Source of the DNA: Streptomyces viridochromogenes
GTDB taxonomy: Bacteria; Actinomycetota; Actinomycetes; Streptomycetales; Streptomycetaceae
Length of the DNA: 31,693 nt
NCBI RefSeq assembly: GCF_001270495.1
Contig: NZ_LGUR01000263.1
Coordinates: forward strand, 1-31,693
Direction: 5' to 3'
This document shows positions 21,716 through 28,712 of the stretch, piece after piece. Made by a program: the position numbers and the translations under genes. The notes below the pieces were generated by a model that made no database searches, was not told where the DNA came from, and saw only the letters and a list, made by a program, of their open reading frames with translations. How positions within the stretch are numbered: position 1 is the first letter of the stretch; each line of letters begins with the position of its first letter.

Positions 21716-22669
21716 TCAGGGGGCCCGCTTCACTTGAGTAAGCGCCGCCCCCACAAGAACGATCACCGCACCGACCGGCGTCGTCCAGCGCAACGACTCC
21801 CCGAGAACGACAACACCCGCAGCCGTGGCGATGACCGGGATGAAGTACGTGACCATCTGGGCCGTGGTCGGCCCCACCTCGGCCACGAGCCCGTACTGAA
21901 GCAGAACCGCAAGCCCTGTACCGAGCGCCCCCAACGCCACGATCGCGAGCAGAGGAACCACCGGGAAGCTGCCGGGCAGGGACGAGAACACCGGCGTCAC
22001 GACGGCCAGTTGTCCCGTGGCCAACAACAACTGCGCCCCGGTCAGCGACAGATGCGACTCGCCGGAGCCGGCCAGCGTCCGGCGCACGTATATCCAGCCG
22101 ATCGGGTAGCTCAACGAAGCCAGGAGCGCCATCGCCGTCCCCGTGGCATCCAGCCCGTGAAAGCCCTGCCACGCCCCGAGCACGGTCAGCACGCCGAGGA
22201 AGCCGAGCCCGAGCCCGGCGACCCTGACCCGCGTCGGCCGGTCCTCCGAGAGCGCGACCAGGGACAGGGCCATGCCCCACAGCGGCGAGGTCGCGTTGCA
22301 GATGCCCGCGAGCGTGGAGGGGATCGTCAGCTCGGAGTACGCGAACAGGGAGAAGGGCAGCGCGTTGAGCAGGAACGCGGCGACCGTCAGATGCCCCCAG
22401 GTGCGCGCCCCGCGCGGCAGCCGCTCCCGCTTCACCGCCATCGCGGCCGCCAGTACCGCCGTACCGAACACCAGCCGCCCGAGCGTGACCTGGAAGGGGG
22501 CGTAACCGTGGGTTCCCACCTTGATGAGCAGGAAGCTGAAGCCCCAGATCAGCGAGAGGGCGGCGAAGCGCAGCCGCCAGTCGAGGCGCGCGCGAGGGCG
22601 AGGGCGGGGACGGGAGGCAGGGCGGGGAGTGGCTTCGGCCTGGGCGCGAGAGCCGGTGGCGGTGGTCAT
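21716..22669 (-). CDS. EamA (DMT superfamily) transporter
   Basis: A 317-residue exporter-type membrane protein with two EamA repeats. After an Arg/Pro-rich N-terminus of about 30 residues come RFAALSLIWGFSFLLIKVG, QVTLGRLVFGTAVLAAAMAV, SELTIPSTLAGICNATSPLWGMAL, then repeat 2 with GTAMALLASLSYPIGWIYVRR, ALGTGLAVLLQYGLV and the closing QMVTYFIPVIATAAGVVVLGE and AVIVLVGAALTQ helices. The start at 22669 is the MTTATGS methionine; no strong ribosome site is seen. It is divergent from a LysR regulator with a perfect dyad between them, which is the usual arrangement for a LysR-controlled efflux gene. The substrate is unknown. Confidence 0.88.
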   Translation of the reverse strand: MTTATGSRAQAEATPRPASRPRPRPRARLDWRLRFAALSLIWGFSFLLIKVGTHGYAPFQVTLGRLVFGTAVLAAAMAVKRERLPRGARTWGHLTVAAFLLNALPFSLFAYSELTIPSTLAGICNATSPLWGMALSLVALSEDRPTRVRVAGLGLGFLGVLTVLGAWQGFHGLDATGTAMALLASLSYPIGWIYVRRTLAGSGESHLSLTGAQLLLATGQLAVVTPVFSSLPGSFPVVPLLAIVALGALGTGLAVLLQYGLVAEVGPTTAQMVTYFIPVIATAAGVVVLGESLRWTTPVGAVIVLVGAALTQVKRAP

Positions 22670-22706
22670 GGCAGCAACGATGCCGCACCCGACTTCGTAG
22701 CACAAT

Positions 22707-22736
22707 CGAGATTTCGCACCCTGTATCTCGTAGTAT
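22707..22736. promoter_or_regulatory. LysR dyad CGAGAT-N12-ATCTCG and -10 box
   Basis: CGAGAT (22707-22712) and ATCTCG (22725-22730) form a perfect inverted repeat between the LysR and EamA genes. It touches TAGTAT (22731-22736), a -10 box ending 7 bases before the LysR ATG, so the regulator would repress its own leaderless transcript while acting on the divergent exporter. Confidence 0.6.
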
Positions 22737-22743
22737 TGCTTAC

Positions 22744-23646
22744 ATGTTGAATCTGGAGCGCCTGCGCACCCTGGACGCCCTCTCCCGGCACGGCTCGGTC
22801 AGCGGCGCGGCGGAGGGCCTGCACATCACGACGTCCGCCGTCTCGCAGCAGATGTCCAAGCTGGAGCGGGAGGTCGGCCAGCAGCTCCTCGCCAAGAACG
22901 GCCGGGGTGTACGGCTCACGGACGCGGGACGCCTGCTCGCCGAGCACGCGGGGCGCATCCTGTCGCAGGTCGAGCTGGCCCAGTCCGACCTGGAGGCACA
23001 GCGCGGCAAGGTCGTCGGCGAACTGAGACTGGCGGCGTTCCCGACCGCCGCGCGCGGGCTGTTCCCCTCCGCGCTCTCCGCGCTGCGCGCCGAGCACCCC
23101 GCGCTGCGGGTGCGCTCCTGCGAGCTGGAGCCGGAGAACGGCATCGCCGGGGTGATCCGCGGCGACCTCGACCTGGCCGTCGTGCTCGACTGGTACAACA
23201 AGCCGATGGCGCTGCCCGAGGGCCTGGTCAAGGCACACATCCTGGACGACCCGGCCGACGTGGCGATGCCCGTCGGCCACCGGCTCGCGGACCGGGACGA
23301 GGTGGACCTCGCCGAGTTCGCCGAGGACGAGTGGATCACCTGGGGCGAGGGCGAGTTCTGCCACGAGTGGCTGATGTTCACGCTGCGCTCCAAGGGCATC
23401 GAGCCCCTCGTCGGCCACCGCGCCCCCGAGACCCACACCCAGCTCGCCCTGGTCGCGGCCGGACTCGGCGTGTGCATCGCGCCGCTGCTGGGGCGTCATC
23501 CGATGCCCGCGGGCGTGGTGACCGTGCCGCTGAAGCAGCGTGTGCGACGCCATGTGTACGTCGTCTGGCGCGCCGACGCCGACCGCCGCCCGTCGATCCG
23601 GGCGGCGGTGCGGGCGCTGCGGGAGGCGGGGGAGAACGTCTCCTGA
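22744..23646 (+). CDS. LysR family transcriptional regulator
   Basis: A 300-residue LysR-type regulator. The N-terminal winged helix is complete: LNLERLRTLDALSRHGSVSG, AAEGLHITTSAVSQQMSKLE and REVGQQLLAKNGRGVRLTDAG. The effector-binding domain (about 90-300) starts GELRLAAFPTAARGLFPSAL and includes GDLDLAVVLDWY and a late LVAAGLGVCIAPLL segment, the normal periplasmic-binding fold. ATG 22744 has no ribosome site and a -10 box 7 bases ahead, so the mRNA is probably leaderless. It is divergent from the EamA exporter and likely controls it through the dyad at 22707-22730. The inducer is unknown. Confidence 0.9.
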   Translation: MLNLERLRTLDALSRHGSVSGAAEGLHITTSAVSQQMSKLEREVGQQLLAKNGRGVRLTDAGRLLAEHAGRILSQVELAQSDLEAQRGKVVGELRLAAFPTAARGLFPSALSALRAEHPALRVRSCELEPENGIAGVIRGDLDLAVVLDWYNKPMALPEGLVKAHILDDPADVAMPVGHRLADRDEVDLAEFAEDEWITWGEGEFCHEWLMFTLRSKGIEPLVGHRAPETHTQLALVAAGLGVCIAPLLGRHPMPAGVVTVPLKQRVRRHVYVVWRADADRRPSIRAAVRALREAGENVS

Positions 23647-23708
23647 CGCTGCCTGCTGCCTGCGGCTCGCCGTCTGTCGGCTGCGGCTCGCCGCCTGTGG
23701 TCCGCCGC

Positions 23709-24176
23709 CTAGAGCGCTCCCAGCTTCCGGAAGTCCCAGGACACGATCTTCTGCGGCGTCAGCCGCACCCACGCGTGCCGCCCGTCGTGCGGCATCTCGT
23801 CGAGGCCGAAGTTCTTGCGCGCGAACAGCGTCTCGGGGACGTCGAGTTCGGCGCACAGCTCGCCGACGCGAGGGCTCTCGCCCACGAACTCGACGGTGCC
23901 GGACAGCTCGACGCCGCGCAGCTGCTCGTAGTCCTCACCCGTGTCGATCACGATCGCGACCCGCGGATCGCGGCGCAGATCGGCCCACCGCTTGCTGCGG
24001 ACCACCGAGTACAGCCACAGCGAGTTGCCGTCCCAGGCGAACCACAGGGCGCTGACATGCGGGAAGCCGTTGGCGGACACCGTGGCGATCCGGCAGGTGC
24101 GCTGGCTGGTGAGGAACTCGTCCAGCTCACCGGGCGTCATCATGATCTTCCGGCCCCGGCGCTGAGTGACGGTCAT
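23709..24176 (-). CDS. Pyridoxamine 5'-phosphate oxidase-like flavin/F420 split-barrel protein
   Basis: A 155-residue split-barrel protein, shorter than and distinct from the one at 19495-20178. Landmarks are LDEFLTSQRTCRIATVSANGFPHVSALWF, SLWLYSVVRSKRWADLRRDPRVAIVID, a GVELSGTVEFVG strand and a C-terminal WVRLTPQKIVSWDFRKLG. This layout is shared by FMN- and F420-binding members in actinobacteria, so the cofactor is uncertain. The ATG at 24176 has GAGGGGG six bases upstream. It converges with the LysR gene over 62 bases holding two copies of CTGCGGCTCGCCG. The substrate is unknown. Confidence 0.85.
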   Translation of the reverse strand: MTVTQRRGRKIMMTPGELDEFLTSQRTCRIATVSANGFPHVSALWFAWDGNSLWLYSVVRSKRWADLRRDPRVAIVIDTGEDYEQLRGVELSGTVEFVGESPRVGELCAELDVPETLFARKNFGLDEMPHDGRHAWVRLTPQKIVSWDFRKLGAL

Positions 24177-24336
24177 GCGGCCCCCTCTTCTCTCACGTCG
24201 TGCCAGAGGAGAGATCCTCTGACATCACGTCAGAAAAGGATGGGTCGTCTTCCGTCCATGCGCAATGGTGGTTCCGTCCTCACCCGAAGGTGGCTACGCT
24301 CGCCCGCCCACGCCGCCGTCGGTCACAGGGGGACCC

Positions 24337-24987
24337 ATGCCGTCGTACGCCGAACTCAGCGAACTCCTCGACCCCGCGACCACCGTCCTGCTCACCGTCG
24401 AATGCCAGCAGGGCGTCGTCGGCCCGGCCGGCGCGCTACCCGAACTCGCCGCGGAGGCCCGCTCCTCGGGCGCCCTCGCCAACGTCGCCCGGCTGGTCAC
24501 GGCCGCCCACGAGAGCGGCGTCCAGGTGATCCACGCGATCGCCGAACGCCGCCCCGACGGCCGCGGGGCCAACCACAACGCCCGCCTCTTCCGCGCCGCC
24601 GAACGGCTCCCCGTCCAGCAGCTGTCCGGTACCGAGGCGGTCCGCGTGGCGGCGCCGATCGAGGTCGCCGAGGAGGACTTCGTCGTACGACGACTGCACG
24701 GCCTGTCCCCGGTCCAGGGCACCGACGTCGACGCCCTGCTGCGCAACATCGGCTGCCGCACGGTGATCGTCACCGGCGTCTCGGCCAACGTGGCGATACC
24801 CAACACGGTCTTCGACGCCGTGAACCGGGGTTATGTCGTGGTCGTGCCCCGCGACGCCATCGCCGGGGTGCCCTCCGACTACACGCCGGCGATGATCCGC
24901 CACACCCTCGCATTGGTCGCCACGGTCGCGACCACGGACGAGGTGCTGGACGGATTGAAGCGTCCGCGCGGTGTCAGGCGAGCGTGA
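24337..24987 (+). CDS. Isochorismatase-fold protein, apparently lacking the catalytic triad
   Basis: A 216-residue protein with the cysteine-hydrolase (isochorismatase-like) Rossmann fold: TTVLLTVECQQGVVGP (15-30), VARLVTAAHESGVQVIHAI, VVRRLHGLSPVQGTDVDALL (117-135), TVIVTGVSANVAIPNTVFDAV (142-162) and a closing DYTPAMIRHTLALVATVATTDEVL. Active members use Asp, Lys and Cys. Here the Asp position is E22 (VECQQ), the Lys position is Arg (R118/R119) and the Cys position is A153 (NVA instead of NVC). It is therefore probably not a hydrolase of the classical type. The start at 24337 has AGGGGGA upstream. Its 3' end overlaps the convergent Rieske gene by 14 bases. Confidence 0.8.
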   Translation: MPSYAELSELLDPATTVLLTVECQQGVVGPAGALPELAAEARSSGALANVARLVTAAHESGVQVIHAIAERRPDGRGANHNARLFRAAERLPVQQLSGTEAVRVAAPIEVAEEDFVVRRLHGLSPVQGTDVDALLRNIGCRTVIVTGVSANVAIPNTVFDAVNRGYVVVVPRDAIAGVPSDYTPAMIRHTLALVATVATTDEVLDGLKRPRGVRRA

Positions 24988-25468
24988 TCGAGTCGCCCGC
25001 CACGCTGATCTCCTTGGCGGCCAGCGGCTGGGTCGCGGGACCCTTCTTCACGCTGCCGTCGAGGACGGAGAACTGGCTCTTGTGGCAGGCGCAGGTGAGG
25101 GTGTCCCCCTGGAGGTCCGTCATCGGACACTGCTGATGGGTGCAGATCGTCGAGAAGGCCTTGTAGTCGCCGGCCGTCGGCTGCGAGACCACCACCTTCT
25201 CGTCGCTGAAGACCTTGCCACTGCCCTCCGGGATGTCGGAGGTCTTCGCGAGCGCCGCGCCACCGCCGCCGGACGAAGCGGACGAGCCGCCGCCCGCTTC
25301 GGTGCTCGCGCCACCGCCGGCGGCGGCACCCTGTTCGGTGGACGAGCCGGACGCGTCGTCGTCCGACCCGCATGCGGTCAACGCCACGGCGAGCCCCGCC
25401 GCGCCGACCGCCGCCACGACGGTACGGCGACTCGGGCTCGACACCGGCTGAACTGATTCGCTGGTCAT
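24974..25468 (-). CDS. Rieske (2Fe-2S) Tat-exported lipoprotein
   Basis: A 164-residue exported iron-sulfur protein. The N-terminus has a twin-arginine motif (SRRTVVAAVG) and a lipobox ending at C33 (LTAC), followed by a Gly/Ser/Ala-rich linker to about residue 72. The Rieske domain carries both cluster motifs, CTHQQC (C109, H111) and CACH (C126, H129); C114 and C128 are placed to form the stabilising disulfide known from cytochrome bc-type Rieske proteins. Tat export fits a cofactor inserted in the cytoplasm. No cytochrome or oxidase partner is adjacent, so this is an orphan electron-transfer lipoprotein. The start at 25468 has GGAAGGA upstream. Confidence 0.9.
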   Translation of the reverse strand: MTSESVQPVSSPSRRTVVAAVGAAGLAVALTACGSDDDASGSSTEQGAAAGGGASTEAGGGSSASSGGGGAALAKTSDIPEGSGKVFSDEKVVVSQPTAGDYKAFSTICTHQQCPMTDLQGDTLTCACHKSQFSVLDGSVKKGPATQPLAAKEISVAGDSITLA

Positions 25469-25509
25469 GCTGACGTTCCTTCCACGGATTCCTGATCTGG
25501 CGAGAGGTA

Positions 25510-25525
25510 CGGTCCCTTGGGACCG
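25510..25525. promoter_or_regulatory. CGGTCCC-TT-GGGACCG palindrome
   Basis: A perfect 16-base dyad in the divergent gap between the Rieske gene (start 25468) and the HipA-kinase gene (start 25689), about 40 bases upstream of the Rieske start. It is a candidate operator; the regulator is unknown. Confidence 0.4.
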
Positions 25526-25583
25526 GCTGTTCAGACGCAGTCGAAATCCTGACCCGGTCCGGGGAAGAGGTGGGTAAAGCGGA

Positions 25584-25621
25584 GCTGTCGGTTCCCTGTC
25601 CGGGGCTGTCGGTTTCCTGTC
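25584..25621. repeat. Two direct copies of GCTGTCGGTTYCCTGTC
   Basis: 17-base copies at 25584-25600 and 25605-25621 differ at one base and have a 21-base period, that is two helical turns, so both face the same side of the DNA. They lie 56-93 bases upstream of the proposed -10 box of the HipA-family kinase gene, which suits an activator binding site. Confidence 0.45.
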
Positions 25622-25688
25622 GGCGCAAACCCGCCGCCGCTGGCCCGGGCCGTCCCGTCACCCGTCCTCGCGCCAGTAGCCTGGGGCG

Positions 25689-26444
25689 ATGCTCAAGGAA
25701 GTCATCGCGACCCGCTTCATCACGCCCCTGCGTGAGGGCGGCTCGCTGCCGGGGCTCGTCGAGGCCGACGAATTCGGGACGTACGTCATGAAGTTCAGCG
25801 GCGCCGGACAGGGCCGCAAGACGTTGGTCGCCGAGGTCGTCTGCGGTGAACTCGCCCGCAGGCTGGGCTTCCGGGTGCCCCGCCTGGTGACCGTCGAACT
25901 CGACCCGGTGCTGGGGCTCGGTGAACCCGACCAGGAGGTGCAGGGGCTGCTCAAGTCCAGCGGCGGCACCAACCTCGGTATGGACTTCCTGTCCGGCGCG
26001 CTCGGCTTCGACCCGCTCGCGTTCGAGGTGAGCCCCGAGGACGCCGGGCGGATCGTCTGGTTCGACGCCCTGGTCAACAACGTCGACCGATCCTGGCGCA
26101 ACCCCAACCTGCTGATGTGGCAGGGCGAACTGTGGCTCATCGACCACGGCGCGACCATGATCTGGCAGCACAACTGGCCCGGGGCCCATGCCTCGGCGGC
26201 ACGCCCGTACGACGCCTCCGACCACGCCCTCGCCTCCTTCGCGCCCGACGTGCGGGCAGCCGCGGCCGAGCTGGCGCCGCTGGTCACCGAGGAGTTGCTC
26301 GCCGAGGTGACCGCCGAGATCCCCGAGGTGTGGCTTGCGGACGAACCGGGGTTCGCGTCGGCGGACGCCCTGCGCGGTGCGTACGCGGAGCCACTGGTCG
26401 CACGGGCCGCCGTCATCCACGAACGCATCGAGGGGATCAAGTGA
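25689..26444 (+). CDS. HipA-family kinase
   Basis: A 251-residue protein of the short HipA-like kinase group. It has a compact N-lobe with YVMKFSGAGQGRKTLVAEVVCGELA (K35 as likely ATP lysine, E49 as its partner), and a C-lobe with the catalytic loop NNVDRSWRNPNLLMW (D133, N138) and the metal-binding DHG in LWLIDHGATM (D152). True HipA toxins are about 440 residues and pair with HipB; no HipB-like DNA-binding gene is here. Instead the next gene is a DUF3037 protein overlapping by GTGA, a frequent pairing in actinobacteria. No ribosome site is seen; TAGCCT (25677-25682) ends 6 bases before the ATG, suggesting a leaderless mRNA. The target substrate is unknown. Confidence 0.85.
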   Translation: MLKEVIATRFITPLREGGSLPGLVEADEFGTYVMKFSGAGQGRKTLVAEVVCGELARRLGFRVPRLVTVELDPVLGLGEPDQEVQGLLKSSGGTNLGMDFLSGALGFDPLAFEVSPEDAGRIVWFDALVNNVDRSWRNPNLLMWQGELWLIDHGATMIWQHNWPGAHASAARPYDASDHALASFAPDVRAAAAELAPLVTEELLAEVTAEIPEVWLADEPGFASADALRGAYAEPLVARAAVIHERIEGIK

Positions 26445-26851
26445 GCGAGCGCACTCTGGGGACCCGCTCCCGCACCCAGGACGTCTTCGAGTACGCGCTG
26501 CTGCGGGTCGTCCCGCGCATCGAGCGCGGGGAGTGCCTCAATGCGGGCGTGCTGGTGTACTGCCGTGCCCGGTCCTTCGTCGCCGCCCGGACCCACCTGG
26601 ACGAGACCAGATTGCGGGCGCTCGACCCCGATGCCGACGTCGCCGGGGTGCGGGCCGCACTCGGTGCCGTCGAGGGTGTGTGCGCGGGTGGCGACGCGGC
26701 GGGACAGGCCGGGGGCGACGACGCCGGGCGACGCTTCCGCTGGCTGATCGCGCCCCGCTCGACGGTCGTCCAGCCGGGCCCGGTGCACACCGGGCTCACG
26801 TCCGATCCGGCGGCCGAGGCCGAGCGGCTGCTCGATCTGTTGGTGAAGTGA
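26441..26851 (+). CDS. DUF3037 family protein, partner of the HipA-family kinase
   Basis: A 136-residue protein of the DUF3037 family, recognised by QDVFEYALLRVVPRIERGECLNAGVLVYC and the later ETRLRALDPDAD and RFRWLIAPRSTVVQPGPVHTG segments. The GTG start at 26441 overlaps the kinase stop codon (GTGA) and has GAGGGG 5 bases upstream, so the two are made together. A Gly/Ala-rich insertion lies near residues 80-96. The family function is unknown; the fixed pairing suggests a regulator, substrate or antitoxin-like partner of the kinase, which is inference. Confidence 0.82.
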   Translation: MSERTLGTRSRTQDVFEYALLRVVPRIERGECLNAGVLVYCRARSFVAARTHLDETRLRALDPDADVAGVRAALGAVEGVCAGGDAAGQAGGDDAGRRFRWLIAPRSTVVQPGPVHTGLTSDPAAEAERLLDLLVK

Positions 26852-26899
26852 CGGATCGGGTTACGGATCAGGTAATGGATCACATGCGCGCGGTGGCCG

Positions 26900-26928
26900 T
26901 TGACACCGCGTGCCAGGGCTTCTAGCGT
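26900..26928 (+). promoter_or_regulatory. Strong promoter of the SDR operon
   Basis: TTGACA (26900-26905), 17 bases, TAGCGT (26923-26928), close to ideal for the main sigma factor. The start codon of the first gene is 50 bases downstream. Confidence 0.7.
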
Positions 26929-26948
26929 CACGTCCATCGAAGGTACTA

Positions 26949-26958
26949 AGCGGTCGCT
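26949..26958. promoter_or_regulatory. AGCG-GT-CGCT operator candidate
   Basis: A small inverted repeat within TACTAAGCGGTCGCTCA, downstream of the expected transcription start and 6 bases before GAGGAGAG. It resembles TetR-type operators seen in front of actinobacterial fatty-acid and acyl-CoA genes (AAGCG-N-CGCTT class), so a TetR regulator encoded elsewhere may repress the operon. Confidence 0.4.
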
Positions 26959-26977
26959 CACTCGAGGAGAGTCATCC

Positions 26978-27739
26978 ATGTCCACCACTGAGCAGCGGGT
27001 CGCCGTGGTCACCGGCGGCGCGCGCGGCATCGGCGCCGCCACCGCCGTACGACTGGCCGCCGAGGGCCGCGCGGTCGCCGTGATCGACCTCGACGAGGCC
27101 GCCTGCAAGGACACCGTGGAGAAGATCACCGCGGCCGGCGGCAAGGCCATCGCGGTCGGCTGCGACGTCTCCGACGAGGCGCAGGTCGAGGCGGCCGTCG
27201 CGCGGATCGCCGAGGAGCTCGGCGCCCCGACGATCCTGGTCAACAACGCGGGTGTGCTCCGGGACAACCTGCTGTTCAAGATGAGCGTCGCCGACTGGGA
27301 CACCGTCATGAACGTGCACCTGCGCGGCGCCTTCCTGATGTCCAAGGCGTGTCAGAAGCACATGGTGGACGCGGGCTTCGGCCGTATCGTCAACCTCTCC
27401 TCGTCCTCGGCGCTCGGCAACCGCGGCCAGGTCAACTACTCCGCCGCCAAGGCCGGTCTCCAGGGCTTCACCAAGACCCTCGCCAAGGAGCTCGGCAAGT
27501 TCGGCGTCACCGCCAACGCCGTCGCCCCCGGCTTCATCGCCACCGAGATGACCAAGGCCACCGCCGACCGCGTCGGCATGGGCTTCGAGGACTTCAAGGC
27601 CGCCGCCGCCACCCAGATCCCGGTGGCGCGGGTCGGCGAGCCGGAGGACATCGCCAACGCCATCGCCTTCTTCACGGGCGAGGCGGCCGGCTTCGTCTCC
27701 GGCCAGGTGCTGTACGTCGCCGGCGGACCGCTCGACTAG
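26978..27739 (+). CDS. fabG: SDR family 3-oxoacyl-ACP reductase-like (FabG)
   Basis: A 253-residue classical short-chain dehydrogenase/reductase. It has the NAD(P) motif TGGARGIG (12-19), the DV of GCDVSDE, NNAG (89-92), the catalytic serine in NLSSSSALG (about S141), Y154 and K158 (YSAAK), and the closing SGQVLYVAGG. FabG reduces 3-oxoacyl-ACP in fatty-acid synthesis; with a partner SDR and no other fatty-acid genes, a role in acyl-CoA or polyketide reduction is equally possible. The ATG at 26978 is set by GAGGAGAG upstream. It is the first gene of a two-gene operon with a strong promoter. Confidence 0.88.
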   Translation: MSTTEQRVAVVTGGARGIGAATAVRLAAEGRAVAVIDLDEAACKDTVEKITAAGGKAIAVGCDVSDEAQVEAAVARIAEELGAPTILVNNAGVLRDNLLFKMSVADWDTVMNVHLRGAFLMSKACQKHMVDAGFGRIVNLSSSSALGNRGQVNYSAAKAGLQGFTKTLAKELGKFGVTANAVAPGFIATEMTKATADRVGMGFEDFKAAAATQIPVARVGEPEDIANAIAFFTGEAAGFVSGQVLYVAGGPLD

Positions 27740-27759
27740 GGATCAGGGAGAACACGGAC

Positions 27760-28521
27760 ATGACTGCACTGCCTGAGCTCTCCGGCAAGGTCGCCCTCGT
27801 CACGGGCGCCAGCCGCGGCATCGGCTACGGCGTCGCCGAGGCGCTCGTCGCGCGCGGCGACCGCGTCGTCATCACCGGCCGGGGCGAGGACGCCCTCAAG
27901 GAGGCTGTCGAGCAGCTCGGCGCCGAGCGCGCCGTCTACGTGGCCGGCAAGGCGCACGACGAGGCCCACCAGGCCGTCGCCGTCGAGCGCGCCATGGAGG
28001 CCTTCGGGCGGGTCGACTACCTGGTCAACAACGCCGGCACGAACCCGGTGTTCGGGCCGCTCGCCGACCTCGACCTGGGTGTCGCGCGCAAGGTCTTCGA
28101 GACCAACGTGATCTCGGCGCTCGGCTTCGCGCAGAAGACCTGGCACGCCTGGCAGAAGGACAACGGCGGCGCGATCGTCAACATCGCCTCCGTTGCGGGC
28201 ATCGCGCCCTCGCCGTTCATCGCCGCCTACGGCGTCAGCAAGGCCGCGATGATCAACCTCACCCAGCAGATGGCGCACGAGTTCGCGCCCAAGGTGCGGA
28301 TCAACGCGATCGCCCCGGCCGTGGTGAAGACCAAGTTCGCCCAGGCCCTGTACGAGGGCCGGGAAGAGGAGGCCGCCGCGGCCTACCCGCTGGCCCGGCT
28401 CGGCGTGCCCTCCGACATCGGCGGCGCGGCCGCGTTCCTCACCTCGGGACAGTCGGACTGGATCACCGGCCAGACCCTGGTCGTCGACGGCGGTATCTTC
28501 CTCAACGCCGGCGTCGGCTGA
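27760..28521 (+). CDS. SDR family oxidoreductase
   Basis: A second 253-residue classical SDR, clearly a different subfamily from its neighbour. Motifs are TGASRGIG (15-22), NNAG (90-93), catalytic S144 (NIASVAG), Y157 and K161 (YGVSK), and DWITGQTLVVDGG near the end. It starts 20 bases after fabG with AGGGAG as ribosome site, so both are on one mRNA. It ends before a very strong terminator. Two different SDRs in an operon often act on successive steps or as alternating reductase and dehydrogenase; the substrate is unknown. Confidence 0.9.
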   Translation: MTALPELSGKVALVTGASRGIGYGVAEALVARGDRVVITGRGEDALKEAVEQLGAERAVYVAGKAHDEAHQAVAVERAMEAFGRVDYLVNNAGTNPVFGPLADLDLGVARKVFETNVISALGFAQKTWHAWQKDNGGAIVNIASVAGIAPSPFIAAYGVSKAAMINLTQQMAHEFAPKVRINAIAPAVVKTKFAQALYEGREEEAAAAYPLARLGVPSDIGGAAAFLTSGQSDWITGQTLVVDGGIFLNAGVG

Positions 28522-28534
28522 CGCACCGGGACTC

Positions 28535-28573
28535 CGACAGGGGCGCCGCTGGACACCAGCGGCGCCCCTGTCG
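28535..28573 (+). terminator. 18-bp perfect stem terminator of the SDR operon
   Basis: An 18-pair perfect stem: left arm 28535-28552 (begins CGACAGGGGCG), loop ACA, right arm 28556-28573 (ends GCCCCTGTCG). It starts 13 bases after the stop codon. There is no T run. Confidence 0.92.
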
Positions 28574-28594
28574 ACGTGTCGGGAGATCAACAAC

Positions 28595-28605
28595 CGTTGA
28601 CAACG
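28595..28605. promoter_or_regulatory. CGTTG-A-CAACG dyad containing a TTGACA box
   Basis: A perfect 11-base dyad that contains TTGACA (28597-28602), a possible -35 box for the following lipoprotein gene; the matching -10 is poor (TGAACA at 18 bases). A TATGTT at 28669-28674 is a second candidate -10 without a clear -35. Confidence 0.35.
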
Positions 28606-28712
28606 TAGTCACCGCAGAGGTGAACAAGTGCTCCTGAGACTGGAGGTCCACCGGCCGGAACACTGCGGTATGTTTTGCCGACCCTTGGCATGGCAGATCG
28701 AGGAGCGTGCGC

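Noticed and set aside
25689..26851. Classical HipBA toxin-antitoxin module
   Set aside because: The kinase is far shorter than HipA and the partner is DUF3037 rather than a HipB-type DNA-binding protein; toxicity is not implied by the sequence.
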